From Allocoleopsis franciscana PCC 7113 (GTDB lineage: Bacteria > Cyanobacteriota > Cyanobacteriia > Cyanobacteriales > Coleofasciculaceae): 64,000 nt of DNA. The position numbers and the translations under genes were made by a program. Below the pieces are notes generated by a model. It saw nothing but the letters and a program-made list of their open reading frames with translations, did not search any database and had not been told where the DNA came from. The stretch is from NCBI RefSeq assembly GCF_000317515.1, contig NC_019738.1, positions 5,048,001 through 5,112,000 on the forward strand. Direction: 5' to 3'. Positions 26,862 to 36,726 of this stretch are shown in pieces; positions within the stretch are counted from its first letter, which is position 1, and each line of letters begins with the position of its first letter.

Positions 26862-29800
26862 ATGATAGAAGACGAAGAACTCCGGAATCTGTATCAGATT
26901 TCAAGTGAAGAACGTTTGCAGCAATTGAAATCTGGATTGCAGTATTTACAAAAATACCCGGATGATGAAACAACCTTAAAAGAATTGCGGCGAGAAGCTC
27001 ATAGTCTGAGAGGAGATTCTAGAGGTGTCGGGGTAGAATCTGTAGAAACTCTTGTTTATTGGGTTGAGAAAATTTTTGGACACCTCATCCGTCAACAAAT
27101 CGTTTTCACTCCACAATTGAACAATCGACTCGAACAAGGATTAGCGGCAATTAATCGTTTGGTACAGGAAGCCGTCACTGAGCAACCAAGTGGGGTGGAT
27201 ATAGATGGAGTGATTGAAGGATTGACTGGGATTATTTCGGAGGCACAAAAACCACCGTCAGATGCTTCTTTAGACGCCAAAGTAGATCAAAAATGGGAGC
27301 TAACTTTGCATCAAGGAGCTGTACCTTTTGCGATCGCCCCTGGAGACGCTGCGCTTAGCGAAATCGCAAACATTAACAACGAAACTGCTCAATCTGTATC
27401 CGCTCTGATAGAAGACGAAACACTCCGGGAGTTATACCACATTACCAGCCTAGAGCGTTTGCAGAATTTGGAAGCTGGCTTACGCAATTTAACATTGTAT
27501 CCGGCAGATGAAACGATTTTAGAAACATTACAACGGGAAGCCCACAGCCTTACCGGAGACTCGAAAAGTGCTGGGGTAGAAACAGTAGAAATCCTCGCCC
27601 GTTCTCTGGAAGAGATTCTCTTAAACCTCAAACATCAACAGATTGTTTTAACCCAAAAATTGATCGATTGCCTTGAGCAAGGATTAACAGCTATTCATCG
27701 TTTGGTAGAAGAATCCGTTACCGGTCAACCCAGTGGAGTTGATGTCACTGAAGTTTTTGATTACTTGATGGAAGTAGTTTTGGAGTTACAACAGCTACAA
27801 CCGGATGCTGTTCCCAGCGATGAAGAGGAAAAAGAAGATCAGGAAGATTTTCACTTTCAACCCACGATTGATGACCATACCCATCCATTTATTACACCCC
27901 TATTAAAATCAGAGTTCAAGGGTAACGTTACCCAAATTCCTTCCACCTTTATCGAAGATGAAGAGTTTCGAGACATTTATAGAACGACAAGCGAAGAACG
28001 CTTACAGAAACTCGAAGCTGGGTTGCTACATTTAGAAAAACATCCCGATGACGAAACCACGTTAGAAGAATTGCTGCGGGAAGCGCACAGCCTTAAAGGT
28101 GATTCAAGAAGTGCAGACTTGGAATCGGTAGAAACCCTGACTCATGCTGTCGAAGACGTTCTTTTATGCATCAAAAAACAACAAATTATCTTAACGTCAG
28201 AAGTCAGCGATCGCCTTTATCAAGGATTGGATGCGATCGCTTTTTTGGTACACGAAGCCGTAACAGGTCAACACAGTAATGTTGATACTCCAGCGGTATT
28301 AAAACAGTTGATGGCAGTCGTTGCGGCACTTCCCCTTCCAGAGTCCCTATCGGTTCCTCCTGAAACCCCTGCTGCCATTCCCACAATTGCAACTCAAGAT
28401 ATACCCACTCCCTCTATCGGAGCAAGTGAACCCTATCGCATCGATACCATTCGCGTTCCCACTCGCGAACTCGATGCCTTAATGACACAAGCGGAGGAAT
28501 TAACCGTCACCAAAATCCAAATTGCTCACGCTACCGCTGAAATTGAAGAATTAGCACGCCTGTGGAATAAGTGGAAAGCCTTTAATAAAAAGCAACATCG
28601 TCAGTCTTCCTCTTTGGCAACTAATCCTTATCAAGAGAGTATACAAAAAGCAATCGACAGCTTGAGTCTATTGGCTCAGGATAATAGCACCAAACTAAAC
28701 TTAATTGCTGAGGACTTAAAAGAAAAAATTGGTAATTTACGACTTCTTCCTCTATCTACCTTATTTCAGTTTTTTACCCGTACCGTGCGGGATTTAGCCA
28801 AACAGCAAGGCAAAGAAGTGGAATTAATCATTGAAGGAGGAGAAACAACAGCCGACAAGCGCATTCTCGAAGAAATGAAAGACTCCTTGATGCACCTGAT
28901 CCGTAATGCGATCGACCATGGTATCGAGACTCCCGCCGAACGCGAAAAATTGGGTAAACCTCCCATCGCTACGATTTGGTTAAGAGGTTACCAAAGTACT
29001 CACCATATCGTTATTGAAATAGCAGATGATGGGCGAGGATTAGACATCAAAAAAATTAAACAAACTGCCGTTAAACGCAAGCTTTACCATCCAGAACAAC
29101 TGGAAAATATGACTTCCAGTCAAGTCTACTCTCTAATCTTTGCTCCTGGGTTTTCAACCCGAACCTTTATTACAGAAATTTCTGGTAGAGGCATTGGATT
29201 AGATGTAGTCCGCACTAATGTTGAGCGGCTAAAAGGTAGCATTCAAATTGAATCAACCCCCGGTCAAAAATGTACATTCCGCCTACAGTTAGGCAAGTCA
29301 CTGGCAACCCTTAATACATTGTTATTGAAGGTACAAGGCATTATCTATGCTCTACCAATGGAGTATGTGCCGGGGAGTTTATTAGTTTCCCAAGATGAGA
29401 TTTCTATCATTAAAGGTCGAGAAATGATTACTTGGGATGGTGAAAAAGTTCCGGTTGTTGATTTAGGCGATTTGCTACAACTCTCCAACTCCCCTGGTTA
29501 TATATCCAGACCCAAGGTTGAACAACAAACGAGCGAGTTACGTACTTGTATTATACTCAAAGTTGGAGAAGAACAAGCGGGATTTTTTGTTGATCGCCTG
29601 TTGGATACACAAGAGGTGGTCATCAAACCTCAGAGCCAATTATTGAAGCGAATGCATAACATCCTTGGCGCAACAATTCTTCCTTCTGGGGAAGTATGTA
29701 TGATTCTGCATCCTCCAGATTTGCTTAAGTCATTGCAAAAACAATCTCCATCCACTGTTCAAATTAAACCCAATAAAATCATTCCCCGAAAGCCTAGCAT

Positions 29801-30152
29801 TCTCCTCGTAGAAGACTCTATTTATGTTCGTACTCAAGAACAACGGCTATTAGAGAAAGCGGGCTATGAAGTAGTGATAGCTGTTGATGGATTAGATGGT
29901 TATCGCCAACTCAAAAAACGTAATTTTGATGCGGTAATTTCTGACGTGGAAATGCCCAATTTAGATGGACTTTCGCTCACTACCAAAATTCGGCAACATC
30001 CAGAATATCAGGATTTGCCCATTATTCTGGTAACTACACTTAATTCAGATGAAGACAAAAGAAGGGGAGCAGATGCAGGAGCCAATGCTTACGTTATCAA
30101 AGGTAAGTTTAATCAAGAGTTTCTTTTAGAAACATTAGAAAAATTTGTTTAA
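26862..30152 (+). CDS. cheA: CheA hybrid histidine kinase with three tandem HPt domains
   Basis: 1,096 aa from ATG 26862 (GTG 26859 directly precedes). Three HPt domains, each with REAHSL and the phospho-acceptor His at residues 47, 228 and 409, spaced exactly 181 residues. Then a dimerisation region (from about 525), a HATPase_c (LIRNAIDHGIETPAER, ADDGRGLD), a CheW-like domain (about 810-940) and a receiver (about 970-1090; LVEDS, Asp in ISDVEMPNLDG). The fused CheW-like and receiver parts can replace separate CheW and CheY, neither of which is in the operon. Repeats 1-3 share EDE..R.LY/IY and ERLQ.L..GL.. motifs but have diverged in their linkers. Confidence 0.92.
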   Translation: MIEDEELRNLYQISSEERLQQLKSGLQYLQKYPDDETTLKELRREAHSLRGDSRGVGVESVETLVYWVEKIFGHLIRQQIVFTPQLNNRLEQGLAAINRLVQEAVTEQPSGVDIDGVIEGLTGIISEAQKPPSDASLDAKVDQKWELTLHQGAVPFAIAPGDAALSEIANINNETAQSVSALIEDETLRELYHITSLERLQNLEAGLRNLTLYPADETILETLQREAHSLTGDSKSAGVETVEILARSLEEILLNLKHQQIVLTQKLIDCLEQGLTAIHRLVEESVTGQPSGVDVTEVFDYLMEVVLELQQLQPDAVPSDEEEKEDQEDFHFQPTIDDHTHPFITPLLKSEFKGNVTQIPSTFIEDEEFRDIYRTTSEERLQKLEAGLLHLEKHPDDETTLEELLREAHSLKGDSRSADLESVETLTHAVEDVLLCIKKQQIILTSEVSDRLYQGLDAIAFLVHEAVTGQHSNVDTPAVLKQLMAVVAALPLPESLSVPPETPAAIPTIATQDIPTPSIGASEPYRIDTIRVPTRELDALMTQAEELTVTKIQIAHATAEIEELARLWNKWKAFNKKQHRQSSSLATNPYQESIQKAIDSLSLLAQDNSTKLNLIAEDLKEKIGNLRLLPLSTLFQFFTRTVRDLAKQQGKEVELIIEGGETTADKRILEEMKDSLMHLIRNAIDHGIETPAEREKLGKPPIATIWLRGYQSTHHIVIEIADDGRGLDIKKIKQTAVKRKLYHPEQLENMTSSQVYSLIFAPGFSTRTFITEISGRGIGLDVVRTNVERLKGSIQIESTPGQKCTFRLQLGKSLATLNTLLLKVQGIIYALPMEYVPGSLLVSQDEISIIKGREMITWDGEKVPVVDLGDLLQLSNSPGYISRPKVEQQTSELRTCIILKVGEEQAGFFVDRLLDTQEVVIKPQSQLLKRMHNILGATILPSGEVCMILHPPDLLKSLQKQSPSTVQIKPNKIIPRKPSILLVEDSIYVRTQEQRLLEKAGYEVVIAVDGLDGYRQLKKRNFDAVISDVEMPNLDGLSLTTKIRQHPEYQDLPIILVTTLNSDEDKRRGADAGANAYVIKGKFNQEFLLETLEKFV

Positions 30153-30205
30153 ATAATTTTGTTCAAGCTTTATTTTTGACTTTTGTAAAATATAAACTAC
30201 AGCTA

Positions 30206-31288
30206 ATGTCTATACGAGTTCTATTAGTTGAAGATTCACCCATTACCCTAGTCATTTTAAAAAGAATTCTTAATTCATCACCAGAGATTGAAGTGGTGGG
30301 AGAAGCTCGTACTGGCTTAGAAGCTTTGCAACTGATTCCCCAAGTTCAACCCGATGTCATTTGCACAGATCTGCACATGCCTCACATGGATGGTTTAGAG
30401 TTTACCTCTGAAGTTATGGCACTCTATCCTCGACCGATTTTAGTGATTAGTTCCTGGGTGCAGGAAGAAGATGCTCTTCATGTTTTTCAGCTTTTAGAAG
30501 CAGGAGCATTGGATATTTTCCCCAAGCCAGCCGCTGGACTATCAACGGAGAATCAATTAATCAATCAAGAGTTAATTAATAAGATTCAAATTTTATCGGG
30601 AGTCAAAGTCTTTAAGAAAAAGCGAAAGTCTCCCTCTCCAGTAAAAAGCTTAGATAATTTTTCTTTTCAGCCTTATGTAAAACCAGAAATCGTAGTCATT
30701 GGTGCCTCTACAGGTGGCCCACAAGCCATCAACGAACTGTTCACTCAGCTCCCCTCAAATTTATCCGTGCCAGTGATTTGCGTACAACATATTTGTGTAG
30801 GTTTTTTACAGGGATTTCTGGATTGGTTATCCAGCAGTTGTCGGTTGCCTATTCAAATTGCTAAACCTGGAACTATACCCAAGCCAGGAACGATTTATTT
30901 CCCCCCAGAACAGCAGCATTTAGAATTAGATAAACAAGGACGCTTTATTTGCTCTAATTCACAGCCATTAGACGGACATCGCCCTTCTGTAACGGTTACC
31001 TTTAAGTCGGTATCTAAGTTCTATGGCAGGGCAACAGTGGGAATATTATTAACAGGTATGGGTAAAGATGGAGCCGAAGGAATGCATTCTATCGCCAAAG
31101 CTGGCGGTTTAACCATTGCCCAAGATGAAGCCACTTCTGTAATTTTTGGAATGCCGAAAGAAGCAATCGATTTGGGAGCCGCTCAACTCGTTTTACCAAT
31201 TCATGCGATCGCGCCAAAATTACTAGATATTTTACATCAACAGTCCCTCTTATCTGGAAAGCAGATTGGGATTTATAAGATTTGTTAA
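30206..31288 (+). CDS. cheB: Protein-glutamate methylesterase CheB
   Basis: Removes methyl groups from the MCP to reset adaptation. 360 aa from ATG 30206 (MSIRVLLVEDSP); the longer frame from TTG 30176 adds ten residues without support. Receiver with Asp55 (ICTDLHMPHMDG), a basic linker, then the esterase domain with Ser168 (IGASTGGPQ), His195 (VQHICVGF) and Asp288 (GMGKDGAEGM), so the triad is complete. It follows cheA by 53 bp. Confidence 0.93.
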   Translation: MSIRVLLVEDSPITLVILKRILNSSPEIEVVGEARTGLEALQLIPQVQPDVICTDLHMPHMDGLEFTSEVMALYPRPILVISSWVQEEDALHVFQLLEAGALDIFPKPAAGLSTENQLINQELINKIQILSGVKVFKKKRKSPSPVKSLDNFSFQPYVKPEIVVIGASTGGPQAINELFTQLPSNLSVPVICVQHICVGFLQGFLDWLSSSCRLPIQIAKPGTIPKPGTIYFPPEQQHLELDKQGRFICSNSQPLDGHRPSVTVTFKSVSKFYGRATVGILLTGMGKDGAEGMHSIAKAGGLTIAQDEATSVIFGMPKEAIDLGAAQLVLPIHAIAPKLLDILHQQSLLSGKQIGIYKIC

Positions 31289-31382
31289 ATTGCTAAATTA
31301 GCTTATAAAATACCCGCCCTTAAAGGTTATCTTTTTCCAAAAATCCAGTCATTGTGTAAATCAAATATTATCGGAAATTAAA

Positions 31383-32495
31383 GTGTTAAATTCAAAGTCT
31401 TTAAGCAAAGAGTTAATAGAAGCTTTTATCCAATTAATCGCCAAGCATACGGGGCTGGAAATTCGAGAACGAGACAAAGCGACCTTAAGCGAAAAAATTG
31501 CCTTAAGAATGAAAGACATCAAATTAGATGTCCCCGAAAGTTACTATCAACTGTTAAAATCATCAACTTCTGAAAGCTATCAAGAATGGAAAAAACTTGT
31601 TAATTTATTAACTAATAGTGAGAGTTATTTTTTTAGAGATAAAGACCAATTTGATTTATTGCGAAATCACCTTTTACCTGAATTAATAAAATGCAAAGAA
31701 AATAGCAAAACACTTCGTGTTTGTAGTGCAGGATGCTCGTCTGGAGAAGAACCCTATTCTCTAGCTATTCTTCTTGAAGAGCTTCTTCCTAATCCCGAAG
31801 AATGGAATCTCACAATTTTAGGAATAGATATCAATCAAGAAGCACTACACAAAGCTGAATTAGGAATTTATAGACCTTGGTCATTTAGACGGGTTGAGAA
31901 AGAAATCATGCAGCAGTACTTCCAACTAATTAACCATCAATATCACATCAATACCTCAATTAAGCAGATGGTAAAGTTTCAAAATCTCAATTTATTCAAA
32001 GAGGTATTTCCTTGTTCTAACTCTGAGCTACAAGACCTTGACTTAATTCTTTGCCGTAATGTTTTTATCTATTTTGAACCTTCAGCTATAGCTAAAGTCT
32101 TAGAAAAATTCTACAAGGCTCTCCAGCCTTTAGGGTATCTGATTACAGGTCATGCTGAACTCTCAGGACAGAATTTAAGTCAGTTTCAAACAAAGGTATT
32201 TCCAGAATCAGTAGTGTATCAAAAAATAACTGATCATTTGATTGATACGCCTAAACTATTGTCCCCCGCTGAACAAAATCATATACCTGAAAAACAATCA
32301 TTGTTGCAATTAAATAAGGAAGACCTTGGAAATGCTTTAGAAAAAAATAATATAAAAATGCAACAAGTTGCGCTTAATCTTCTTAAACAATTACCGCCTG
32401 AAACTCAAATTCCAAAATTAGGGAATCTCACGGCAGCTCAGCTTATCCTCCAACTTGAAAAAGGCTTAAAACCCGTTTATCAGGAACCCCAATAA
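31383..32495 (+). CDS. cheR: Chemotaxis protein methyltransferase CheR
   Basis: Methylates glutamates of the MCP with S-adenosylmethionine. 370 aa, start GTG 31383 with gga about 10 nt upstream. An N-terminal helical domain (residues 1-75) precedes the SAM-binding fold: NSESYFFRDKDQFDLL, RVCSAGCSSGEEPYSLAILL and DLILCRNVFIYFEP. About 95 extra C-terminal residues after the catalytic domain are polar with a predicted helical end (AAQLILQLEKGL); no TPR is clear. Last gene of the chemosensory operon. Confidence 0.92.
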   Translation: MLNSKSLSKELIEAFIQLIAKHTGLEIRERDKATLSEKIALRMKDIKLDVPESYYQLLKSSTSESYQEWKKLVNLLTNSESYFFRDKDQFDLLRNHLLPELIKCKENSKTLRVCSAGCSSGEEPYSLAILLEELLPNPEEWNLTILGIDINQEALHKAELGIYRPWSFRRVEKEIMQQYFQLINHQYHINTSIKQMVKFQNLNLFKEVFPCSNSELQDLDLILCRNVFIYFEPSAIAKVLEKFYKALQPLGYLITGHAELSGQNLSQFQTKVFPESVVYQKITDHLIDTPKLLSPAEQNHIPEKQSLLQLNKEDLGNALEKNNIKMQQVALNLLKQLPPETQIPKLGNLTAAQLILQLEKGLKPVYQEPQ

Positions 32496-32753
32496 AAGAG
32501 CCATACTATTTTCTGGGAAGGCATTAAGGTGGGGTTTGCTTTAGAAGCAAAAAGGGGATGTGCCTGTTCTGCTGAATGTCCCTAACCTCCTCCTCAGTTT
32601 CAACAGCGAGGATAAAAACTGCATAAGTGTCATTGAGTCAGAGATAGAAGATACTAGTCAAGCCGAATGGCTGAACTAGAGCCATCCTTGGCGGCTGACA
32701 TGGCTAGAAATCTTTAACGTCACGACTCTCACCTGACACGAAGGCGAAATCCT

Positions 32754-33791
32754 ATGTCCTTAAGAGCATCTTTACCCAACTCCCAATCTTCGCAAAACCT
32801 ACAGATGAAGATTGCACTCACCCTTCTTGTTATGGCAGTTGTTTATAGTGCCGCTCAATTTTTTCGAGACCGGAGCAACTATAACAAAGGATATGAAGCT
32901 TACCGCCAAGTCAATTGTTCAGTGGCATCTGCTCATTTTGATCGCGTGAAAAATGGCTGGCGTATCATCGACTTCGGTGACTTCGTATCCCGTGCTCAGC
33001 AGGAACAATCTGAATGTCTTGCCTTTAAAGCCGTGCTGGAGCAAGAAAAGAAGGGAAATGTAGCTCAAGCGATTGTTGCTTACAATGGCTTCATGAACGA
33101 GCATACTTCAGGTAGTTATCTCGTGAATGCTGCTCGCGATCGCGTCAAATCTTTATTTGAAAAAAACAAACCTGAAAAGTTAGCCACAAAAGAATTCTGC
33201 AATAATTTGAGGCAATTTCAACCAGATCTGATTCCTCAGAGTGATACAAACTTACCACTCCTCCACTTTGCCTGTGGTGAGACATACACCAGCCTGAAAG
33301 ACTATCCAAAGGCAACACTGATGTATGAAACGTTTGTCGATGAATATCCCAATCACTCTTTATTATCCCAGGTAAAAACGGCATGGGCAAAAACACTGGT
33401 TGCTCAAGCCAAAGCAGAAGGTGCAGGAAACTTGCCGGCCCCCCAACGAAGTGGCACTACAGGTAATGGGTCATCCGTTGTTACCATTCGCAATGATTCA
33501 CCAGAACCCATGCGGATTGTTTTCAGTGGGCCAGAAGGTCGGATTGAAGAGTTGGAAGCCTGTAGTACTTGCCAAAAATATGTGGGTCAAGGCCCCAAAT
33601 CTTGTCCTAATCAAGGGCCGACTGGAGATTACACCCTCAAACCGGGTGAATATGATGTGGTAGTCAAGTCCAGGGGTGATAAATTAGTCCGTCCTTTTAA
33701 AGGCACTTGGAGTATGAATCAGGGCTGGACTTATACCAACTGTTTTTATATTGTCACGAACCCAACCCCAGAAGAGCGTGAACAACAATAA
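32754..33791 (+). CDS. Membrane-anchored TPR-like protein with C-terminal Cys-containing beta domain
   Basis: 345 aa. One membrane segment at about 18-36 (MKIALTLLVMAVVYSAAQFF) is followed by a helical region with TPR-like repeats (AQAIVAYNGFMNEHTSG, PKATLMYETFVDEYPNH) typical of proteins tethered on the outer face of the membrane. After a Gly/Ser linker, residues 238-345 form a beta-rich domain with Cys pairs (ACSTCQKY, KSCPNQGP) and a late Cys (YTNCFYIVT). Function unknown. The 258 bp between it and cheR contain no gene, and it probably has its own promoter. Confidence 0.7.
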   Translation: MSLRASLPNSQSSQNLQMKIALTLLVMAVVYSAAQFFRDRSNYNKGYEAYRQVNCSVASAHFDRVKNGWRIIDFGDFVSRAQQEQSECLAFKAVLEQEKKGNVAQAIVAYNGFMNEHTSGSYLVNAARDRVKSLFEKNKPEKLATKEFCNNLRQFQPDLIPQSDTNLPLLHFACGETYTSLKDYPKATLMYETFVDEYPNHSLLSQVKTAWAKTLVAQAKAEGAGNLPAPQRSGTTGNGSSVVTIRNDSPEPMRIVFSGPEGRIEELEACSTCQKYVGQGPKSCPNQGPTGDYTLKPGEYDVVVKSRGDKLVRPFKGTWSMNQGWTYTNCFYIVTNPTPEEREQQ

Positions 33792-33874
33792 CGGGTTGCC
33801 TCGGTGGGTGCTGATTTTAGATTTCGGTGGGTTTTCGCTGTTGTTTTTGTGCACATAGAAGCCAGGTTATCATC

Positions 33875-35050
33875 TCATTTTTCCGCAGCTAAAATGCTTT
33901 GGATTCCCCTAACTAATCGCTCAATTCCTTCTACCGCCGTCTCTTTTTGTAAGGCACCATAGGCAATTCGCAGATAACACCCCTTATTCATACCAAAGGT
34001 TGTACCGGGCATCACTGCCACGCGATGTTCCTGGATAAGTCGTTGTGCCAACTCAAACGCACCTAACTGGGTGTGAACCTTCAGCAGGAAATAAAACGCA
34101 CCATCCGCAGGGGCAATGGTACATAAACCTTCTAAGCGTTTTAACGAGTCTAGTGCTAATGGTCGGACAGATGCGATCGCACAAATCTTCTCTCGACAGT
34201 AGTTAGCCCCCACCTGCAACGCCCCTAACGCCGCGTACTGGGAGATGACTGGAGGACAAATCACAATCGTATCCTGAATTTTCTTCACTGGGACGAGTAA
34301 GTGTTCTGGAATCACCATATACCCGATGCGCCAACTGGCAAAACCATAAGCTTTGGAGAGGGAGTAGAGGGAAATGGTATGTTCCTGACTGTGGGGAAAT
34401 GCTCCCGGCGAAGTGTGTTTCACCCCGTTGTAGGTAAAGTATTCGTAGGCTTCATCACTGATGTGGTAAATGCCGCGATTGCGACAAATATCATTAACTT
34501 CTTGCAAGGCTTCTGCCGGATACACGACACCCGTGGGATTATTAGGAGAAATGGTGACAACAGCTCGTGTTCGTTCTGTAATAGCTTGAGCGATCGCATC
34601 CGGACGTAGCTGGTAATTTTCATCCGTTGCTACTAATACTGGACGACAACTTGCCATCACAATCGCCATTTCGTGGTTGAAATAATAAGGCGTTTGGAGA
34701 ATAATTTCATCACCGGGGGAAGTAATGGCGAGAACGGCATTCATAAACCCCATATTGCTGCCGGCTGTAACAACGATGGAGTTTTGCTCATCCACCTCGA
34801 TAGCGTTATCCGTTTGCAGTTTGGCGGCAATGGCAGACACTAAAGGTGGAATCCCTTGGATGAGTTTGTATTTATGATTTTCGGGATCGGCGAGGAACTC
34901 CGGCAAACGTGCGATCGCTTCTGGGGGTGGGCCATAATAAACAACACCTTGCCCCAAAGAAATCGTTCCGGGGTTGTTGCGAATCAGTTCGCCAATAATC
35001 GGGATCAGTGGCGACTGCACCGCCTGCATACGAGAAGTTAAAGTAGACAT
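33875..35050 (-). CDS. Class I/II pyridoxal-phosphate aminotransferase
   Basis: 391 aa, ATG 35050. Fold-type I aminotransferase: substrate-proximal SLGQGVVYYGPPPEAI, the Asn in ISPNNPTGVVYP, the Asp/Tyr pair in HISDEAYEYFTYNG, and the PLP Lys in ISLYSLSKAYGFASWRIGY. The C-terminal substrate Arg is likely in YLRIAYGA. It resembles aspartate/aromatic aminotransferases of subgroup I-gamma; the substrate cannot be told from sequence alone. Convergent with the TPR-like gene. Confidence 0.88.
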   Translation of the reverse strand: MSTLTSRMQAVQSPLIPIIGELIRNNPGTISLGQGVVYYGPPPEAIARLPEFLADPENHKYKLIQGIPPLVSAIAAKLQTDNAIEVDEQNSIVVTAGSNMGFMNAVLAITSPGDEIILQTPYYFNHEMAIVMASCRPVLVATDENYQLRPDAIAQAITERTRAVVTISPNNPTGVVYPAEALQEVNDICRNRGIYHISDEAYEYFTYNGVKHTSPGAFPHSQEHTISLYSLSKAYGFASWRIGYMVIPEHLLVPVKKIQDTIVICPPVISQYAALGALQVGANYCREKICAIASVRPLALDSLKRLEGLCTIAPADGAFYFLLKVHTQLGAFELAQRLIQEHRVAVMPGTTFGMNKGCYLRIAYGALQKETAVEGIERLVRGIQSILAAEK

Positions 35051-35443
35051 TCACCTGAAGGATGAAGTGTAAGGACAAAGTCATTGCAGTTGAACGCTAG
35101 AGCGTCAATCCATTACTGAATATTGACAAAAGCGACATACTGTGATTATTCATAAACCCCTTGTTGAAGGTGAAGCCTTCCGACTGAAAATTGTAGACGA
35201 TCGCGATAAATTGCTCCCCAAATGCTTCGCCCCTATGGAGGAAGGAGGAGGCTTCTCTGTCTTTAGATTGATTTTGTCACACAAAAAATGAGGCTAACCT
35301 CCAAACAGGGACTCTTGAAACTCAGGAGTTATTGCTCTATGTCTATTAGATCTTTATTAAATATCCCGTTCGGCAGTTGAATTGCCCAGATAATTTCTCA
35401 GGACTACCCTCATTTCACTGTCACTGGATTTTTCTGAAAACCT
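35051..35443. other. Intergenic region before the oxidase operon
   Basis: About 390 bp between the divergent aminotransferase and DUF2231 genes. A 49-codon frame from GTG 35142 to 35291 exists but lacks a ribosome binding site and recognisable features. No repeat of the GGCAGAA type occurs here. Confidence 0.35.
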
Positions 35444-35941
35444 GTGTTTAAGTATCTTCCGCCTCTCAACGAGCATAACCTTCCTTATCCCGATACCATT
35501 CACCCAATCGTGGTGCATTTCGTGATTGCGATGGTGCTGTTTGCAGTGTTTTGCGATCTCCTGGGGTATTTCACAAAAAATTCCAAATTGTATGAAGTCA
35601 GTTGGTGGAATCTGGCCTTCGCAACCGTTTCGATCTTCATTTCAATTATTTTTGGACAGATTGAAGCTGGTCTGGCAGAACCTTACGCGGCATCGGTTTC
35701 AACGCTGAATATCCATACAATTTTGGGCTGGTCGCTTTCGGGAATTCTGGCAATCGTCACCGCATGGCGCTATGTGATTCGGTTGCAGGAAAGACCGCAG
35801 TTACCCATTCCTTATCTGGCAGCAAGTGTACTCCTAGTTGGCGTCGTTTGTATTCAGACATACCTGGGCAGCTTACTCGTGTGGGTCTATGGCTTGCATA
35901 CAATTCCTGTTGTAGATGCAATCAGAGAGGGCTTGTCATGA
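35444..35941 (+). CDS. DUF2231 family membrane protein (first copy)
   Basis: 165 aa from GTG 35444, with four hydrophobic segments. The family signature is the early HPIVVHFVIAMVLFAVFCDLLGYF, with two His facing a membrane helix that could bind haem or metal; a further His occurs in LNIHTILGW. Such pairs of DUF2231 genes accompany the alternative terminal oxidase operon of cyanobacteria, which is recalled knowledge. The start of the second copy overlaps its stop by 4 bp. Confidence 0.82.
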   Translation: MFKYLPPLNEHNLPYPDTIHPIVVHFVIAMVLFAVFCDLLGYFTKNSKLYEVSWWNLAFATVSIFISIIFGQIEAGLAEPYAASVSTLNIHTILGWSLSGILAIVTAWRYVIRLQERPQLPIPYLAASVLLVGVVCIQTYLGSLLVWVYGLHTIPVVDAIREGLS

Positions 35942-36534
35942 ATCCAGACCTGCTGAAAGAGTGGAGTAGTTTGGGCGTGAATGGATTGCCCTACCTAATT
36001 CCCATCCATCCCAACCTGGTACATCTAACGCTAGGGTTATTTATCGTAGCGATCGCCTTTGACATTGTAGGGGTGCTGTATCCCCTCGACAAAGCGGCGT
36101 TTAAGTTTCTGGCGATTCCCGTTACCCGCTCCTCGCTGTTTGATGTTGGTTGGTATAACCTACTGGCATCAGCAATCATTACCTTTTTTACAGTCATGGC
36201 GGGTTTGTTTGAAGTTTCTTTAGCCGTACCGCTTACCGATGTCACCAGCGCCTGGGGGCTTCATGCCCTGGAAACGATGATTCTACACGGCGTAGGCGGG
36301 GTACTGATTTTGACCTTGATTGTGGGAATGACCGTTTGGCGGGGCTTTCAACGCTATAGCTGGCGTAAAGACATGGCAAGACAGGTGCAGTGGAGTTATC
36401 TCGCTGCTGGTTTATTTGTTTTTGCTTTGATGTTTGTGCAGGGAACACTGGGTGCACATCTAGGTGCTGAGTTCGGCATTCACGTTACAGCCGATCAAAT
36501 GCTGCACTTAGGCGAAAATCCTAATCAACTATAG
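35938..36534 (+). CDS. DUF2231 family membrane protein (second copy)
   Basis: 198 aa from the ATG at 35938, which overlaps the previous stop (atga); the longer frame from 35764 only reads through the first gene and is rejected. It contains IHPNLVHLTLGLFIVAIAFDIVGV, the same His-containing first helix as its neighbour, then three more membrane segments with further His (WGLHALETMILHG, GAHLGAEFGIH, VTADQMLHLG). The two proteins probably form a heterodimer in the membrane and may bind cofactor for the oxidase; this is inference. Confidence 0.85.
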   Translation: MNPDLLKEWSSLGVNGLPYLIPIHPNLVHLTLGLFIVAIAFDIVGVLYPLDKAAFKFLAIPVTRSSLFDVGWYNLLASAIITFFTVMAGLFEVSLAVPLTDVTSAWGLHALETMILHGVGGVLILTLIVGMTVWRGFQRYSWRKDMARQVQWSYLAAGLFVFALMFVQGTLGAHLGAEFGIHVTADQMLHLGENPNQL

Positions 36535-36535
36535 G

Positions 36536-36684
36536 GAAGGCAGAAGGCAAAGGGCAGAAGGCAGAAGTAACCCTTCGTTTTTCCTGCTTTCTCCTTTTAA
36601 TTAAAGGCAAAGGGCAAAAGGCAAAAGGCAGAAGAACCCTTACCTTTCTCCTCCTTCTGCCTCCTACCTCCTGCCTCCTGCCTT
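36536..36684. repeat. GGCAGAA heptamer repeat block between DUF2231 and coxB
   Basis: Copies of ggcagaa/ggcaaag/ggcaaaa (36540-36570, 36605-36632) are followed by inverted copies tgcctcc/tacctcc (36658-36684), so the block can fold into a large hairpin. This is the short tandem repeat class known from filamentous cyanobacteria. Confidence 0.75.
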
Positions 36685-36726
36685 ATCCTCTCAGTTCACT
36701 GTTCTAACTATGATGCGATCGCTCTC

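Noticed and set aside
35142-35291. 49-codon frame before the DUF2231 genes
   Set aside because: No ribosome binding site, no recognised motif and a GTG start; chance is as likely as a gene.
35764-35937. 58-codon extension of the second DUF2231 gene
   Set aside because: It overlaps the first DUF2231 gene in another frame; ATG 35938 is coupled to its stop codon.
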